A stretch of 64,000 bases of DNA from Corynebacterium auriscanis (GTDB taxonomy: Bacteria; Actinomycetota; Actinomycetes; Mycobacteriales; Mycobacteriaceae), in assembly GCF_030408435.1 (NCBI RefSeq), contig NZ_CP047046.1, forward strand, positions 124,001 through 188,000, in the 5' to 3' direction. Both the position numbers and the translations under genes were made by a program. Numbering within the stretch: position 1 is the first letter of the stretch; the number at the start of each line of letters is the position of its first letter. The notes below the pieces were generated by a model. It saw nothing but the letters and a program-made list of their open reading frames with translations. It was not told the origin of the DNA and made no database searches. Of the stretch, positions 24,000 through 33,800 are shown piece by piece.

Positions 24000-24320
24000 A
24001 TGACTACTGCAATTCTTGCTGAAAGCACCCAACTACTTGCTGCCGACAATGGCGTTCCCGCGCTTGGTTTCTTGGGCTGGATCATCATTGGTGGCCTGGC
24101 CGGCTGGATTGGCTCCAAGATCATGGGCACCGATGCTCAAATGGGCATCCCAGCCAACATCATCGTCGGCATCGTCGGTGGTTTCCTGGGTGGTTGGCTC
24201 TTCACCCTCCTGGGCATCGATTCCGGTGGCTGGATCTTCAGCTTCATTACCTGCCTGATCGGCGCCTGCCTGCTGCTGTTCATTCTCAAGCTCATCACGG
24301 GCAAGAAGGGTCGTCAGTAA
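24000..24320 (+). CDS. GlsB/YeaQ/YmgE family stress membrane protein
   Basis: 106 residues from ATG 24000 (MTTAILAES); longer upstream starts are not needed. Three hydrophobic Gly-rich helices with the family pattern GFLGWIIIGGLAGWIGSKIMG, ANIIVGIVGGFLGGWLFTLLG and FSFITCLIGACLLLFILKLI, ending in a basic KKGRQ tail. These transglycosylase-associated small membrane proteins are induced by general stress in several bacteria and may anchor other proteins; the molecular role is not settled. The N-terminal 17 residues before the first helix are longer than usual. A strong terminator 70 bases on serves this gene and hrpB. Confidence 0.85.
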   Translation: MTTAILAESTQLLAADNGVPALGFLGWIIIGGLAGWIGSKIMGTDAQMGIPANIIVGIVGGFLGGWLFTLLGIDSGGWIFSFITCLIGACLLLFILKLITGKKGRQ

Positions 24321-24391
24321 GACAACCCTGCATCCGTCGCACACGGCGGATGCCCCAATCCACCTCAGCTCAGCATTTTTAATCACCACGA

Positions 24392-24428
24392 AAACCCAAT
24401 CCTCCGCGCGAGGGTTGGGTTTATTTTT
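24392..24428. terminator. Strong bidirectional terminator between glsB-like gene and hrpB
   Basis: AAACCCAA (24392-24399) pairs with TTGGGTTT (24415-24422), extended inward by CCTC/GAGG around CGCGC. A T-tract TTATTTTTTG follows on the plus strand. The hairpin overlaps the hrpB stop codon at 24421-24423. Confidence 0.9.
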
Positions 24429-27210
24429 TGCGCGGATCCTCCGGCCACGAATGCTTTGGGTATCGCCCACGCATATCCTTGCGAACGTCCTGGTAGGGGC
24501 CATCCCAAAAACTTGCCAGATCATCTGTCACTGCCAGTGGGCGTTGCGCCGGAGATAACAGGTGGAACTGCACGCGCCGATTACCAATGACCGGCGATTC
24601 CTCCAAACCAAAACAATCCTGCAACTTGGTGGCGATCACCGCGGGCGCATCCTCAGTGGCTGACCCCTCTACCGGTGGATATGTCACACGGGCACGCCGA
24701 CCGCCGGGCAGCTCAATCGCCTCTGGAGCTAACTCGTCAATGGGGTGATCCCATGGGATCACTCCCCGCAGCAGGCCCACGACGTCCGGCTTCTGCCCTT
24801 TCACGAGGGCATCCGTCACAAAAGCCCGCACAGTTTCCGGCAATTCCCCGCGCAGGGTGGGGTAGCCGGGCACGTGGGCGTCGGCAAGAAATTGGATGCG
24901 CCGCGCCAACGATTCAGCCGCCGTAGTTAGGCCGACCAGCCGCAAACCGTGGGCGGTCAAGGCATCATCGATGGCCGCGCGGGTTTGTTCGGTGGTGGGT
25001 TGCGCGGGCGTGGACGACAGCTGGATCGCGCCTAAATGCCTGGTGGTGCGGGCGCGGACTCTGCCTGTCGCTTCGTCGTAGGTGGTGGTTGTTTCTTCTT
25101 TTATCCCGACGCCCCCCTCTCCCGCAGCAAAAACCTCCCCGGGCGTAAGCGGCAGTCCGCTACGCACTCGCGCACCCGTGCCGTCGCCCGTGTGTGCGCG
25201 GGAAATGTCGGCGATGGCGAACCAGTCCGACGGGGTTTGCGCGAGGGCTGCGGGTAGTAACGCTCCCGTACCTGATGTGGTGAGAACTGAGTGCTCGGAC
25301 CCTGGGACACGCCGCGCGATGAGGTGAGGGAACGCGCAGGCGATGGTGAACGCGACGGGGTCGGCGGGAGTGAAGGGGTGCGTGGCGGTGGTGGGTTGCG
25401 CGGGTGTGTACTGCGGCAGTGCACGACGAAACAGCGAGCGTATGCGGGTGAATTCTGGGTGATTGTTCCCGAGCGTGCGGGCAGCGTGGCCGATATCGTC
25501 CGGCAGCCGGTTCGACGAGTCGAGGATGGCGAGGGTCTTCAGGATGAGTGAGGTGGCAGTGTGTGAGGCGGTGTGTGAGGCGGCAGTGTGTGAATCGGTG
25601 GGGGAGTGAGCCGGCGTGGCAGAGTGTGAGGCGGCAGTGTGTGAGGTGGCAGTGTGTGAATCGGTGGGGGAGTGAGCCGGCGTGGCATCCTCCACCGCTC
25701 GCAACGCCACCAGGCCACCGCGAGCCAGGTGTGGATCCATGGGAAGAGAGGCGAGTGCTTCGCCGAGGTCCGTGACCGTGCCGTAGGGGGTAGATTCGGA
25801 CACGCCAGTGATAGCCCCGAGCATGACTAGTGACTGAGTGGCTTGCGTGGCCGCGACGGTGGGGAACGGATCGGGCAGAGGTAAATCCGTGCCGCCGGGG
25901 GAGCCCCAGCATGCGCAATCCAGCAACGCGCCTGTCAGGTCAGAGGTCTGAATTGCGGGAGGGGAGAAGGAGGGGAGCTTGCCGTATTCTTCGGCGGTAA
26001 TACAGCGATAGACCACGCCGGGGCCCAGGCGGCCGGCACGACCTGCGCGTTGCGTGGCTGAGGCTTGGGAGGTTAACTCCGTGACCAGTACAGACATGCC
26101 TCGGCTGGAGTCTCGGCGGTTAACGCGGGACAGGCAGCTATCAACCACGATGGATACGCCGGGGACGGTGAGGGAGGATTCGGCAACGTCGGTTGCGATG
26201 ATGACGCGGCGTGGGATGGGGGATTCAGACCGGGTGGGTGGGTTGATGACAAGCTGCTGCTGGGTGGGTGTAAGTCCACCGTGCAAGGCCAAAGCATCGA
26301 CTGGGTGGCTGCTGCCATCAGCACCGTTCGCCGTGCAGGCAGCGATCATGTCCGCCACGATTTCAGTGCCACGGATGGTGGGAACAAAGGCCAAAATATC
26401 CGCGGAATCCGGCTGTTCGCGCAGCGCGTGAAGAATCGTCTGCGCAACGATCGCTTCAATGGAACCCGGTTGGCCGGGCCGGGCGCGGTGATCCCTCCTC
26501 GTTATGGAGGCCGTGGCGGGCGCGTAGTGAAATTGCAACGGGTGGATGGGTGAAGGAACATCCACAATCGGGGTTTTCAGCAGGTCGGCGAATTTCCTTG
26601 CATCGACCGTGGCGGACATTGCGACAACATACAGGTCGTCGCGGAGTTCGCGTAGTTGGGACACCATGGCGAAGACGAGGTCGGATTCCAACTGGCGCTC
26701 GTGGATCTCGTCCAGGATTACCGTGCCCACACCCTCGAGGTCCGGTGCACGCAGTAACCGGCGCAGCAGCACGCCCGGAGTGAGGAACTCGATGAGTGTT
26801 TCTGGCTTGACTGTGGATTCGCCCCGTACGGTATGACCTGCGATGGGCCAGCCGTACAGCTCGTTGAGGCGCGCCGCTGAGGATCGAGCTGCAACGCGCC
26901 GGGGCTGGGTGACGATGACTCTTCGGGTCTGGCTGGATTGCCCTGCCTGGTCGGGGTGTTGTGTGTGCTCCGCTGAGTGAAAATGGTCAATGTGCCCTAC
27001 TTGGCCGGTGTGCGCTGCCTGCCCTGTCCGGGCCAAAAAATCAGCGACATAACCCGGCGCCAACGTGGTTTTGCCTGTACCGGGGGGTGCTTGGATGACC
27101 GCTCCACCATGGGATTTAAGCGCTGCGATGAGGTCAGCGCGGCCCTGGGAGAAGGGCAGATCTACATCCAGATACAGGTCACTCACGGCTATCCAGCTTA
27201 ACGCGTGCAT
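24421..27210 (-). CDS. hrpB: ATP-dependent helicase HrpB
   Basis: 929 residues from ATG 27210, preceded by AAGGAA; a GTG at 27186 is an alternative. DEAH-type SF2 helicase with motif I APPGTGKTT (about 42-50), motif II LDEIHERQ, SAT motif MSATVDA, motif VI QRAGRAGRLGPG, and an HrpB-type C-terminal domain with PVIGNRRVQFHLLSPAQRPLAVTDDL. Two His-rich low-complexity insertions are present: one after motif I (HTGQVGHIDHFHSAEHTQHP) and one of about 45 residues of Thr/Ser/His/Ala in the ratchet region (25551-25687). HrpB helicases are cytoplasmic and presumed to act on RNA; the physiological target is unclear. Terminates in the shared hairpin. Confidence 0.88.
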   Translation of the reverse strand: MHALSWIAVSDLYLDVDLPFSQGRADLIAALKSHGGAVIQAPPGTGKTTLAPGYVADFLARTGQAAHTGQVGHIDHFHSAEHTQHPDQAGQSSQTRRVIVTQPRRVAARSSAARLNELYGWPIAGHTVRGESTVKPETLIEFLTPGVLLRRLLRAPDLEGVGTVILDEIHERQLESDLVFAMVSQLRELRDDLYVVAMSATVDARKFADLLKTPIVDVPSPIHPLQFHYAPATASITRRDHRARPGQPGSIEAIVAQTILHALREQPDSADILAFVPTIRGTEIVADMIAACTANGADGSSHPVDALALHGGLTPTQQQLVINPPTRSESPIPRRVIIATDVAESSLTVPGVSIVVDSCLSRVNRRDSSRGMSVLVTELTSQASATQRAGRAGRLGPGVVYRCITAEEYGKLPSFSPPAIQTSDLTGALLDCACWGSPGGTDLPLPDPFPTVAATQATQSLVMLGAITGVSESTPYGTVTDLGEALASLPMDPHLARGGLVALRAVEDATPAHSPTDSHTATSHTAASHSATPAHSPTDSHTAASHTASHTATSLILKTLAILDSSNRLPDDIGHAARTLGNNHPEFTRIRSLFRRALPQYTPAQPTTATHPFTPADPVAFTIACAFPHLIARRVPGSEHSVLTTSGTGALLPAALAQTPSDWFAIADISRAHTGDGTGARVRSGLPLTPGEVFAAGEGGVGIKEETTTTYDEATGRVRARTTRHLGAIQLSSTPAQPTTEQTRAAIDDALTAHGLRLVGLTTAAESLARRIQFLADAHVPGYPTLRGELPETVRAFVTDALVKGQKPDVVGLLRGVIPWDHPIDELAPEAIELPGGRRARVTYPPVEGSATEDAPAVIATKLQDCFGLEESPVIGNRRVQFHLLSPAQRPLAVTDDLASFWDGPYQDVRKDMRGRYPKHSWPEDPRKK
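25551..25687 (-). repeat. In-frame repeat expansion within hrpB
   Basis: A 40-bp block (GGCAGTGTGTGAATCGGTGG...) at 25582 recurs perfectly at 25648, 66 bases (22 codons) apart, among shorter GTGTGAGG steps. It encodes a Ser/Thr/His/Ala-rich stretch (HSPTDSHTA, SHTAASH) inserted in the helicase. Confidence 0.9.
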
Positions 27211-27458
27211 CGGACATTCCTTGCCCCGCCTCTAGCGTTCAAAGGCGAAAACTGCAGGACACGAAATTTCTTATCCACAAGCACGGGTGGCTGTGGAGAA
27301 AAAAGTTAGCCCCCACCGGTGAACTGGGGAAATGGGGCCGGGGTGGCGTCGGGAAAGAAAAGCGATGACGCATGCCGTGCCTAGTGTGATTCCTGCATGC
27401 CACCGCACCCGCAACCGCGATGGCGAAAAAAAGGGACAATGAGGAAAGGAAACCCGAT

Positions 27459-28145
27459 ATGAAGGCAGGAACTCTAATGGCAGACAACGTTCTTCCCAAC
27501 GGATTGATCCGTGGAGATGACGGAATTGCACGACCGCCGTGGACGTATCGCACCGAAATTGAGAAGGACTATTTTGACAATGAGTGGGGCCGTCATGTCA
27601 TCACTGAAAGCGGGTTGTTGGAACGTATTACCCTTGAGGGCTTTCAATCGGGCTTGAGCTGGTCGTTAGTGCTGAATAAGCGCCCTGCGTTTCGCGATGC
27701 ATTCCACATGTTCGATCCCACGCGGATCGTCGCGATGCCGAAGGAGCGGCGGGAGGCAGCTTTGGCAGACGAACGCCTGATTCGTAATCCGCAGAAGCAT
27801 GCGGCGCTGTACGACAACGCCCAAGCTGCAATTGACCTGCGGGATGATCCCGAAGCGCAGGCTCTTCCGGAGGGCCACCCAGCCCGGAAAGTGCTAGGAG
27901 GTGCGGCCGACCGGTTGGCACCGGGGCTGCCGGTGCTCGTGTGGAGTTTTACGCCGGAACACCACGAGCGCCCCCGGGATCAGGATAAGATCCCGCGGAT
28001 TTCGGACGAATCCATTGCGATGGCTAAGGCACTGAAGGATCGTGGTTTCAGGTTTGTGGGACCCACCACGTGCTATGCCACGATGCAGGCCATTGGCATG
28101 GTCAATGACCGTGTGGTGCAGCCGGAGGGCGACGGCGAGACCTAG
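27459..28145 (+). CDS. tag: DNA-3-methyladenine glycosylase I family (Tag), zinc site replaced
   Basis: 228 residues from ATG 27459, which has GAGGAAAGGA eight bases upstream; the ATG at 27420 lacks a good site. The Tag fold is clear: DNEWGRHVITESGLLERITLEGFQSGLSWSLVLNKR holds the catalytic Glu (in LEGFQSGLSW), and FRFVGPTTCYATMQAIGMVNDRVV closes the base pocket. The family removes 3-methyladenine from alkylated DNA. The four zinc-snap ligands of E. coli Tag (Cys near the start, His in YHDNEWG, His after VND, a following Cys) are all changed here (no Cys, YFDNEWG, NDR, no Cys). A poorly conserved loop (QALPEGHPARKVLGG) is present. Confidence 0.85.
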   Translation: MKAGTLMADNVLPNGLIRGDDGIARPPWTYRTEIEKDYFDNEWGRHVITESGLLERITLEGFQSGLSWSLVLNKRPAFRDAFHMFDPTRIVAMPKERREAALADERLIRNPQKHAALYDNAQAAIDLRDDPEAQALPEGHPARKVLGGAADRLAPGLPVLVWSFTPEHHERPRDQDKIPRISDESIAMAKALKDRGFRFVGPTTCYATMQAIGMVNDRVVQPEGDGET

Positions 28146-28156
28146 GGGAATGGTTG

Positions 28157-28207
28157 GGCGCCCAGTGCGGTGCTAGCGTGCACGTGGCTAGGCGCCCAGT
28201 GCGGTGC
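28157..28207. repeat. 17-bp direct repeat between tag and fadH
   Basis: GGCGCCCAGTGCGGTGC occurs at 28157-28173 and 28191-28207, in the short gap between two convergent genes. Each copy contains the palindrome GGCGCC. Confidence 0.85.
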
Positions 28208-28212
28208 CGGAG

Positions 28213-30471
28213 TTAGATCCCTGCGGCAACCTCGACGGCTTGGCGGATGGCACGCTTGGCATCCAGCTCGGCGGCGACATCGGCACCGCCAACGATGTGC
28301 ACGTTCGGGTGCTCTTCGCTGGCCCAGTCCTTGTTAACGGGGCGGACTGATTCCTGGCCGGTGCACAGCACGATGGAGTCCACGGGCAGGGTCAGAGCAA
28401 TGCGACCATTGGCGTCTGCCTCACCCAGGGGGATGCCGGCGCGCTGAGCAGCGTTGATGGCGCGCTCGTCATCAGCGGCGATGGTGATGTGCAGGCCTTC
28501 GGAAGTGATCTTCTCGTACGTCACGCCCGCGACCTGCAATGCACCACCCATGGCCACACTCGCACGGTGAACCCAACCGGTGGTTTTGCCCAAGCCCTTG
28601 CCCAATTTGGACGTTTTCCGCTGCAGCATCACGATCTGGCGCTGCGGACGTTCAGGGCGGGGGCGGGTGAGATTGCCCTCCGTGGTGCTATCGGTGGTTA
28701 CACCCCACTGCTTGGTCCAGCTTTCCAAGCTCTGAGGTTCACCTCCGCGGTCTTCCAGTAGGAACTCGGCAACGTCAAAACCGATGCCACCTGCGCCGAT
28801 GACTGCCACGAACTGGCCGGCCTTCTTCGCGCCAGAGATGAGCTCGGGGTAGGTCAGCACCTGCACGCCGTCGATTGCGCCCGCCAGCCCTTCGGTCACA
28901 CCCGGGAATTCAGGAATGCGTGGCTCCACACCGGTTGCCACGATGACCTCTTCGAAACCTTCGTCCAGTAGCTGCTCTGGGGTGCGGAATTCGGAGGTGT
29001 GGATCTCGACCTTCAGGCTGTTCAGGCGCTCCTGAACAGCGGTGAGGGAGTGAACGAACTCCTCCTTGCCCGGAACCCGCATTGCCAAACGGAACTGTCC
29101 GCCGACCTCATTAGAACCCTCGAACACGGTGACATCATGACCACGTTGAGCCAACGCTTCAGCCGCGAACAATCCAGCTACACCACCACCGATAACACCC
29201 ACGCGCTTTGTGCCCTGTGCCGGCTTGAGCACCAGCTCAGTCTCGTAGCCAGCGCGAGGGTTGACCAAGCACGTGGCCCGCTTATTTCCGAACGTGTGGT
29301 CCAGGCAGGCCTGATTACAGGCGATACAAATGTTGATTTCCTTAGACAGACCGCGCGCTGCACGGTTGACCAGCTCTGGATCCGCCAACAGTGGGCGTGC
29401 CATGGAGACCAGGTCCGCCTGTGGGCTCTGCTCCGTGCTGCCGTCACCGGATACCCACCCACCGTTCAGTACCTGCTCGGCTACCTCCGGGTCGTTAATT
29501 CGGTTCGACGCCACGACGGGCACATTGACGTGGTCCCGCAGAACCTTCGTAGCCCACGCGAACGCGCCGCGGGGCACGGAGGTCACGATCGTGGGAACCT
29601 GCGCCTCGTGCCAACCGATGCCGGAGCTGAACAGGTCAACACCAGCGGCTTCCAGTTTGCCGGCCAGCTGCAGGATTTCTTCCTGGGTCTGCCCGCCTTC
29701 GACCAGGTCCAGAACACTGATGCGGTAGTCAATCACGAAGTCTTCGGGCACCGCAGCACGAATGGCTTTGATGATTTCAACAGGGAAGCGCTGGCGGTTT
29801 TCCGCAGAGCCACCCCAGTCGTCCGTGCGCTGGTTCGTGCGTTCAGCGAGGAATTGATTGATGAGGTACCCTTCGGAACCCATCACTTGCACGCCGTCGT
29901 AACCTGCTTCCGCTGCGTACTGCGCCGCGGTGGCATAGGCCGCAATGGTGGTTTCGATCTCCTCAACCGTCATCGCCCGCGCCGGGAATGGGCTGATGGG
30001 GGACTTCGAATCAGAGGCGCTCAGGGCCATCGGGTGGTAGCCGTAGCGCCCCGAGTGCAGCAGCTGCAGAATCGCCAAGGCGCCACCTTCATGTACGGCG
30101 TTGGTGACTTCCTTGTGAGCTGCCGCGATCTCTGGAGTGTTGAAAGGTTGGCCAAACGGAGTGAGGTTGCCCTCCAGCGTGGGTGGGTAACCACCGGTGA
30201 CAACCGCGGCCACACCACCTTCGGCGCGCTCCTTGAAGTACGCTGCGAGCTTCGGAATATCGTCCAGCGAATCCTCCAGGCCCGTGTGCATCGAGCCCAT
30301 GATCACACGGTTACGAAACTTTCGTTTGCCGACAGTGATGGGGGACAGCATGGTTGCGAAGTCGGCTGCGCCAGGGGCGTCGGAAAAAGAAGGGGTGCCA
30401 AGCGAAGCCGTTGTGGGCTGCGAGGGGGTAGCGGACTGCGCGGTGGGGCGGAGGCTCTCGGAATCAGTCAT
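28213..30471 (-). CDS. fadH: NADPH-dependent 2,4-dienoyl-CoA reductase-type flavoprotein
   Basis: 752 residues from ATG 30471 (MTDSESLRP); an ATG two codons earlier also exists. An N-terminal Old-Yellow-Enzyme barrel (LSPITVGKRKFRNRVIMGSM; catalytic region YDGVQVMGSEGYLINQFL) binds FMN. Then comes a 4Fe-4S motif CIACNQACLDHTFG...CLVNPRAG. The C-terminal half has an FAD fold GGGVAGLFAAEALAQRGHDV and an NADPH fold GAGGIGFDVAEFLL. This layout fits FadH, which reduces 2,4-dienoyl-CoA during beta-oxidation of unsaturated fatty acids; related trimethylamine dehydrogenase-type enzymes are the alternative. An extra 40-residue Ser/Thr/Pro N-terminus precedes the barrel. Fat use fits a lipophilic organism. 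Confidence 0.85.
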   Translation of the reverse strand: MTDSESLRPTAQSATPSQPTTASLGTPSFSDAPGAADFATMLSPITVGKRKFRNRVIMGSMHTGLEDSLDDIPKLAAYFKERAEGGVAAVVTGGYPPTLEGNLTPFGQPFNTPEIAAAHKEVTNAVHEGGALAILQLLHSGRYGYHPMALSASDSKSPISPFPARAMTVEEIETTIAAYATAAQYAAEAGYDGVQVMGSEGYLINQFLAERTNQRTDDWGGSAENRQRFPVEIIKAIRAAVPEDFVIDYRISVLDLVEGGQTQEEILQLAGKLEAAGVDLFSSGIGWHEAQVPTIVTSVPRGAFAWATKVLRDHVNVPVVASNRINDPEVAEQVLNGGWVSGDGSTEQSPQADLVSMARPLLADPELVNRAARGLSKEINICIACNQACLDHTFGNKRATCLVNPRAGYETELVLKPAQGTKRVGVIGGGVAGLFAAEALAQRGHDVTVFEGSNEVGGQFRLAMRVPGKEEFVHSLTAVQERLNSLKVEIHTSEFRTPEQLLDEGFEEVIVATGVEPRIPEFPGVTEGLAGAIDGVQVLTYPELISGAKKAGQFVAVIGAGGIGFDVAEFLLEDRGGEPQSLESWTKQWGVTTDSTTEGNLTRPRPERPQRQIVMLQRKTSKLGKGLGKTTGWVHRASVAMGGALQVAGVTYEKITSEGLHITIAADDERAINAAQRAGIPLGEADANGRIALTLPVDSIVLCTGQESVRPVNKDWASEEHPNVHIVGGADVAAELDAKRAIRQAVEVAAGI

Positions 30472-30477
30472 GGCCAA

Positions 30478-30834
30478 GATGTTGCCACAGGCAGTCGGGT
30501 GGGGGCGGGTGAATCCACGAAATATGAAGTCTTTGTTAAATCCTCTCCGATTTTGCGAATACCCGTTTACACTGCTTATGAAAGTGTGAGTAATTCACGT
30601 CTCTTGCGGTTTGGTTGTGTTAGGGGCATCACGGCCCCGATCGCGAAGCTGAACTTAGGTAACCCTGATTTGGACAGGTCGGGTGACATGGGTGACTCTA
30701 TACACTCACCTCGGTTTCCAAAGTGACCGGAGTAACAGCAGAGGATGCGTTGCGTCCTCACCCACGAAAATTGGTGCAAATTATTCACGTATTCGCTTTA
30801 GCGGTACTTGTGACGAAGAGTTAGGTCGCCGACT
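30478..30834. other. Divergent promoter region between fadH and gltB
   Basis: About 355 bases without a gene. AT-rich DNA around 30530-30600 holds an inverted repeat ACACT-N9-AGTGT (30569-30587) that may be an operator. The last 100 bases before gltB are unstructured by eye. No convincing AmtR box (nitrogen control) was found. Confidence 0.35.
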
Positions 30835-33800
30835 ATGAATAACTACCCTGCACGCCAGGGTCTTTATGACCCGCAGTTTGAGCACGATGCATGCGGTGTG
30901 GCGTTCGTCGCCGATATGCATGGCCGCCCGACCCGCGACATTGTGGAAAAGGGCATCCAGGCGCTGGTCAACCTAGACCATCGCGGTGCGGCTGGAGCCG
31001 AGAAGAATACCGGTGACGGTGCCGGTATCCTCATTCAGGTTCCAGACCGTTTCTACCGTGAGGAACTGGGAAGTAAGGGCGTAAATCTGCCCCCCGCCGG
31101 TCAGTACGCTACCGGCATCGCGTTCCTCCCTGCCTCCCGCATGGCCGCACTCGATGCAATGCGCGCTGTGGAGCGCATCATCGAGGAAGAAGGTCTGCAA
31201 TTTATCGCGTGGCGCGATGTCGCGACTGATAACTCCTCCCTCGGCGCCATCGCCCGCGATGCCGAACCAATCTTCCAGCAGCTGTTCCTTTCTGGTTCCG
31301 ACGCCCACGGCAACCCCCTAAGCGGCCTTGAATTGGACCGGCGCGTGTGGTTCGTACGCAAGCGTGCGGAGCGCGAACTCGGCACCCACGGAGCCGGTGC
31401 CGGAGCCGGCAGCGAAACCGTATACTTCCCATCGCTATCTAGCCGCACCATGGTTTACAAGGGCATGCTGACCACGCCTCAGCTGCGTGAGTTCTACCTG
31501 GATTTGCAGGACGAGCGCGTGGAATCTGCACTGGCTATCGTGCACTCACGCTTCTCTACCAACACGTTCCCTAGCTGGCCACTGGCGCACCCTTATCGCA
31601 TGCTGGCGCACAACGGTGAAATCAACACCGTTCGCGGCAACGAAAACTGGATGCGCGCCCGCGAGTCCCAGATTCGTTCGGAGATCCTGGGAGACCTCGA
31701 TCGCGTACTGCCCATCTGTGACCCAGCAGGCTCCGATACCGGTCGCTTCGATGAAGCTTTAGAACTGCTCCACCTAGGTGGACGCAGTTTGCCACACGCG
31801 GTTTTGATGATGGTTCCTCAAGCGTGGGAGCGCGACGAGAACATCGACCCAGAAGTCCGCGCGTTCTTCGAGTACCACTCCACGTTCATGGAGGCATGGG
31901 ATGGTCCGGCCGCTTTGGCCTTCACCGACGGCACTGTGATCGGTTCTGTACTGGACCGTAACGGTCTGCGCCCAGGACGAATCTGGATCACCAAGGACGG
32001 GCTCGTCGTTATGGCATCCGAAGCTGGTGTGCTGGATATTCCCGAAGAGGACATCGTCAAGCGCACCCGCGTGGAACCAGGTCGCATGTTCCTGGTTGAT
32101 ACCGCCCGAGGAACCATCGTCAGTGACGAGGAAATCAAGCAGCAGTTGGCTGCGCAGCCCTACACCCAGTGGGTGGAGGACCAGCTGGTGCGGGCTGCGG
32201 ATCTGCCACAGTCCACAACTATCGAGATGAACCACGAGCGCACAGTGTTGCGCCAGCGAGTCTTCGGCTACACCGAGGAGGATGTAGAAACCCTCATCCG
32301 TCCGATGGCCGGCGCTGGAGCCGAAGCCATCGGTTCCATGGGTACCGATACTCCAATCGCTGCGTTGTCCAACCGTCCGCGCACGCTGTATGACTTCTTC
32401 GCACAGCGATTCGCTCAAGTGACGAACCCGCCATTGGACTCCATCCGTGAAAAAATGGTGACCAGCCTGTTCACCCACCTGGGTGCGCAAGCTGACGTGC
32501 TGAACCCCACTCCGGAGGCCGCTCACCGGATTCACTTGGAAACCCCAGTGTTGGATAACCAACAGCTGGCGAACATCGTGGGAGCCGCAGGGGCAGACGA
32601 GGCCAAGTTCGGTGCTTTTAAAGCCATCACCATTTCTGGTCTGTACCCAGTAGCCCATGGTGGTGCCGGCCTGCGCCAAGCCATTGAGAGAATTCGTCGC
32701 CAAGTTTCCCAGGCTATTGCCGAGGATCACACCGTCATCGTGCTGTCCGACCGCGAGTCCGACGAGCGCTACGCGCCGATTCCATCCCTGCTGCTGGCCT
32801 CCGCAGTTCACCAGCACTTGGTGAAGGAGAAGACCCGCACCCGCGCATCGCTGGTCATCGAGTCCGGTGACTGCCGCGAGGTTCACCACTTGGCCATGCT
32901 GGTCAGCTTCGGTGCCGATGCCGTCAACCCATACATGGCCTTGCAAACCATCGCGGACTTGGCTGCCCAAGGGCGCATCGGGAACGTCACCGTTGCCGAG
33001 GGTGAGGCCAACTTCATTAAGGCAATGGGCACTGGCCTGCAAAAGGTCATGTCCAAGATGGGCATCGCCACTGTCGCTTCCTACCGTGGCGCACAGCTGG
33101 CGGATTCCATCGGTTTGAACCACTACCTGCTCAACGAGTACTTCACCGGTGCATTCAGCCCGATCGAAGGCATTGGACTGGAAGAAATCGCCGACGACGT
33201 GGCAACCCGCCACCGCGGTGCATTCTTGCCACGCCCTGAAGAGCAAGCTCACCGCGAGCTGGAAATCGGTGGCGAATACAAGTGGCGCCGCGAAGGCGAG
33301 TACCACCTGTTCAACCCAGAAACCGTCTTCAAACTGCAGCATGCAACCCGCACCGGCCAGTACCGGATCTTCAAGGAATACACCGACCGGGTCAACAACC
33401 AGTCCGAGCGGCTGGCGACCTTGCGTGGCCTGTTCAAGTTCGAAAGCAACCGCCCATCGATTTCCATCGATGAAGTAGAGCCAGTCAGCGAGATCGTCAA
33501 GCGTTTCTCCACTGGTGCAATGTCCTACGGCTCCATCTCCGCCGAGGCGCATGAGACGCTGGCGATTGCCATGAACCGCCTCAAGGGCATGTCCAACTCC
33601 GGTGAGGGTGGCGAAGATCCAGCCCGCTTCGAGAAGGAGCCCAATGGTGACTGGAAGCGTTCCGCAATCAAGCAGGTAGCCTCTGGCCGCTTCGGTGTGA
33701 CCAGCCATTACCTGAACAACTGCACGGACATCCAGATCAAGATGGCCCAGGGTGCAAAGCCAGGTGAGGGCGGCCAGCTGCCTCCGGGCAAGGTCTACCC

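Noticed and set aside
28999..30726. 575-residue plus-strand open frame opposite fadH
   Set aside because: Antisense to a gene with clear FMN, Fe-S, FAD and NADPH motifs; no recognisable domain or start.
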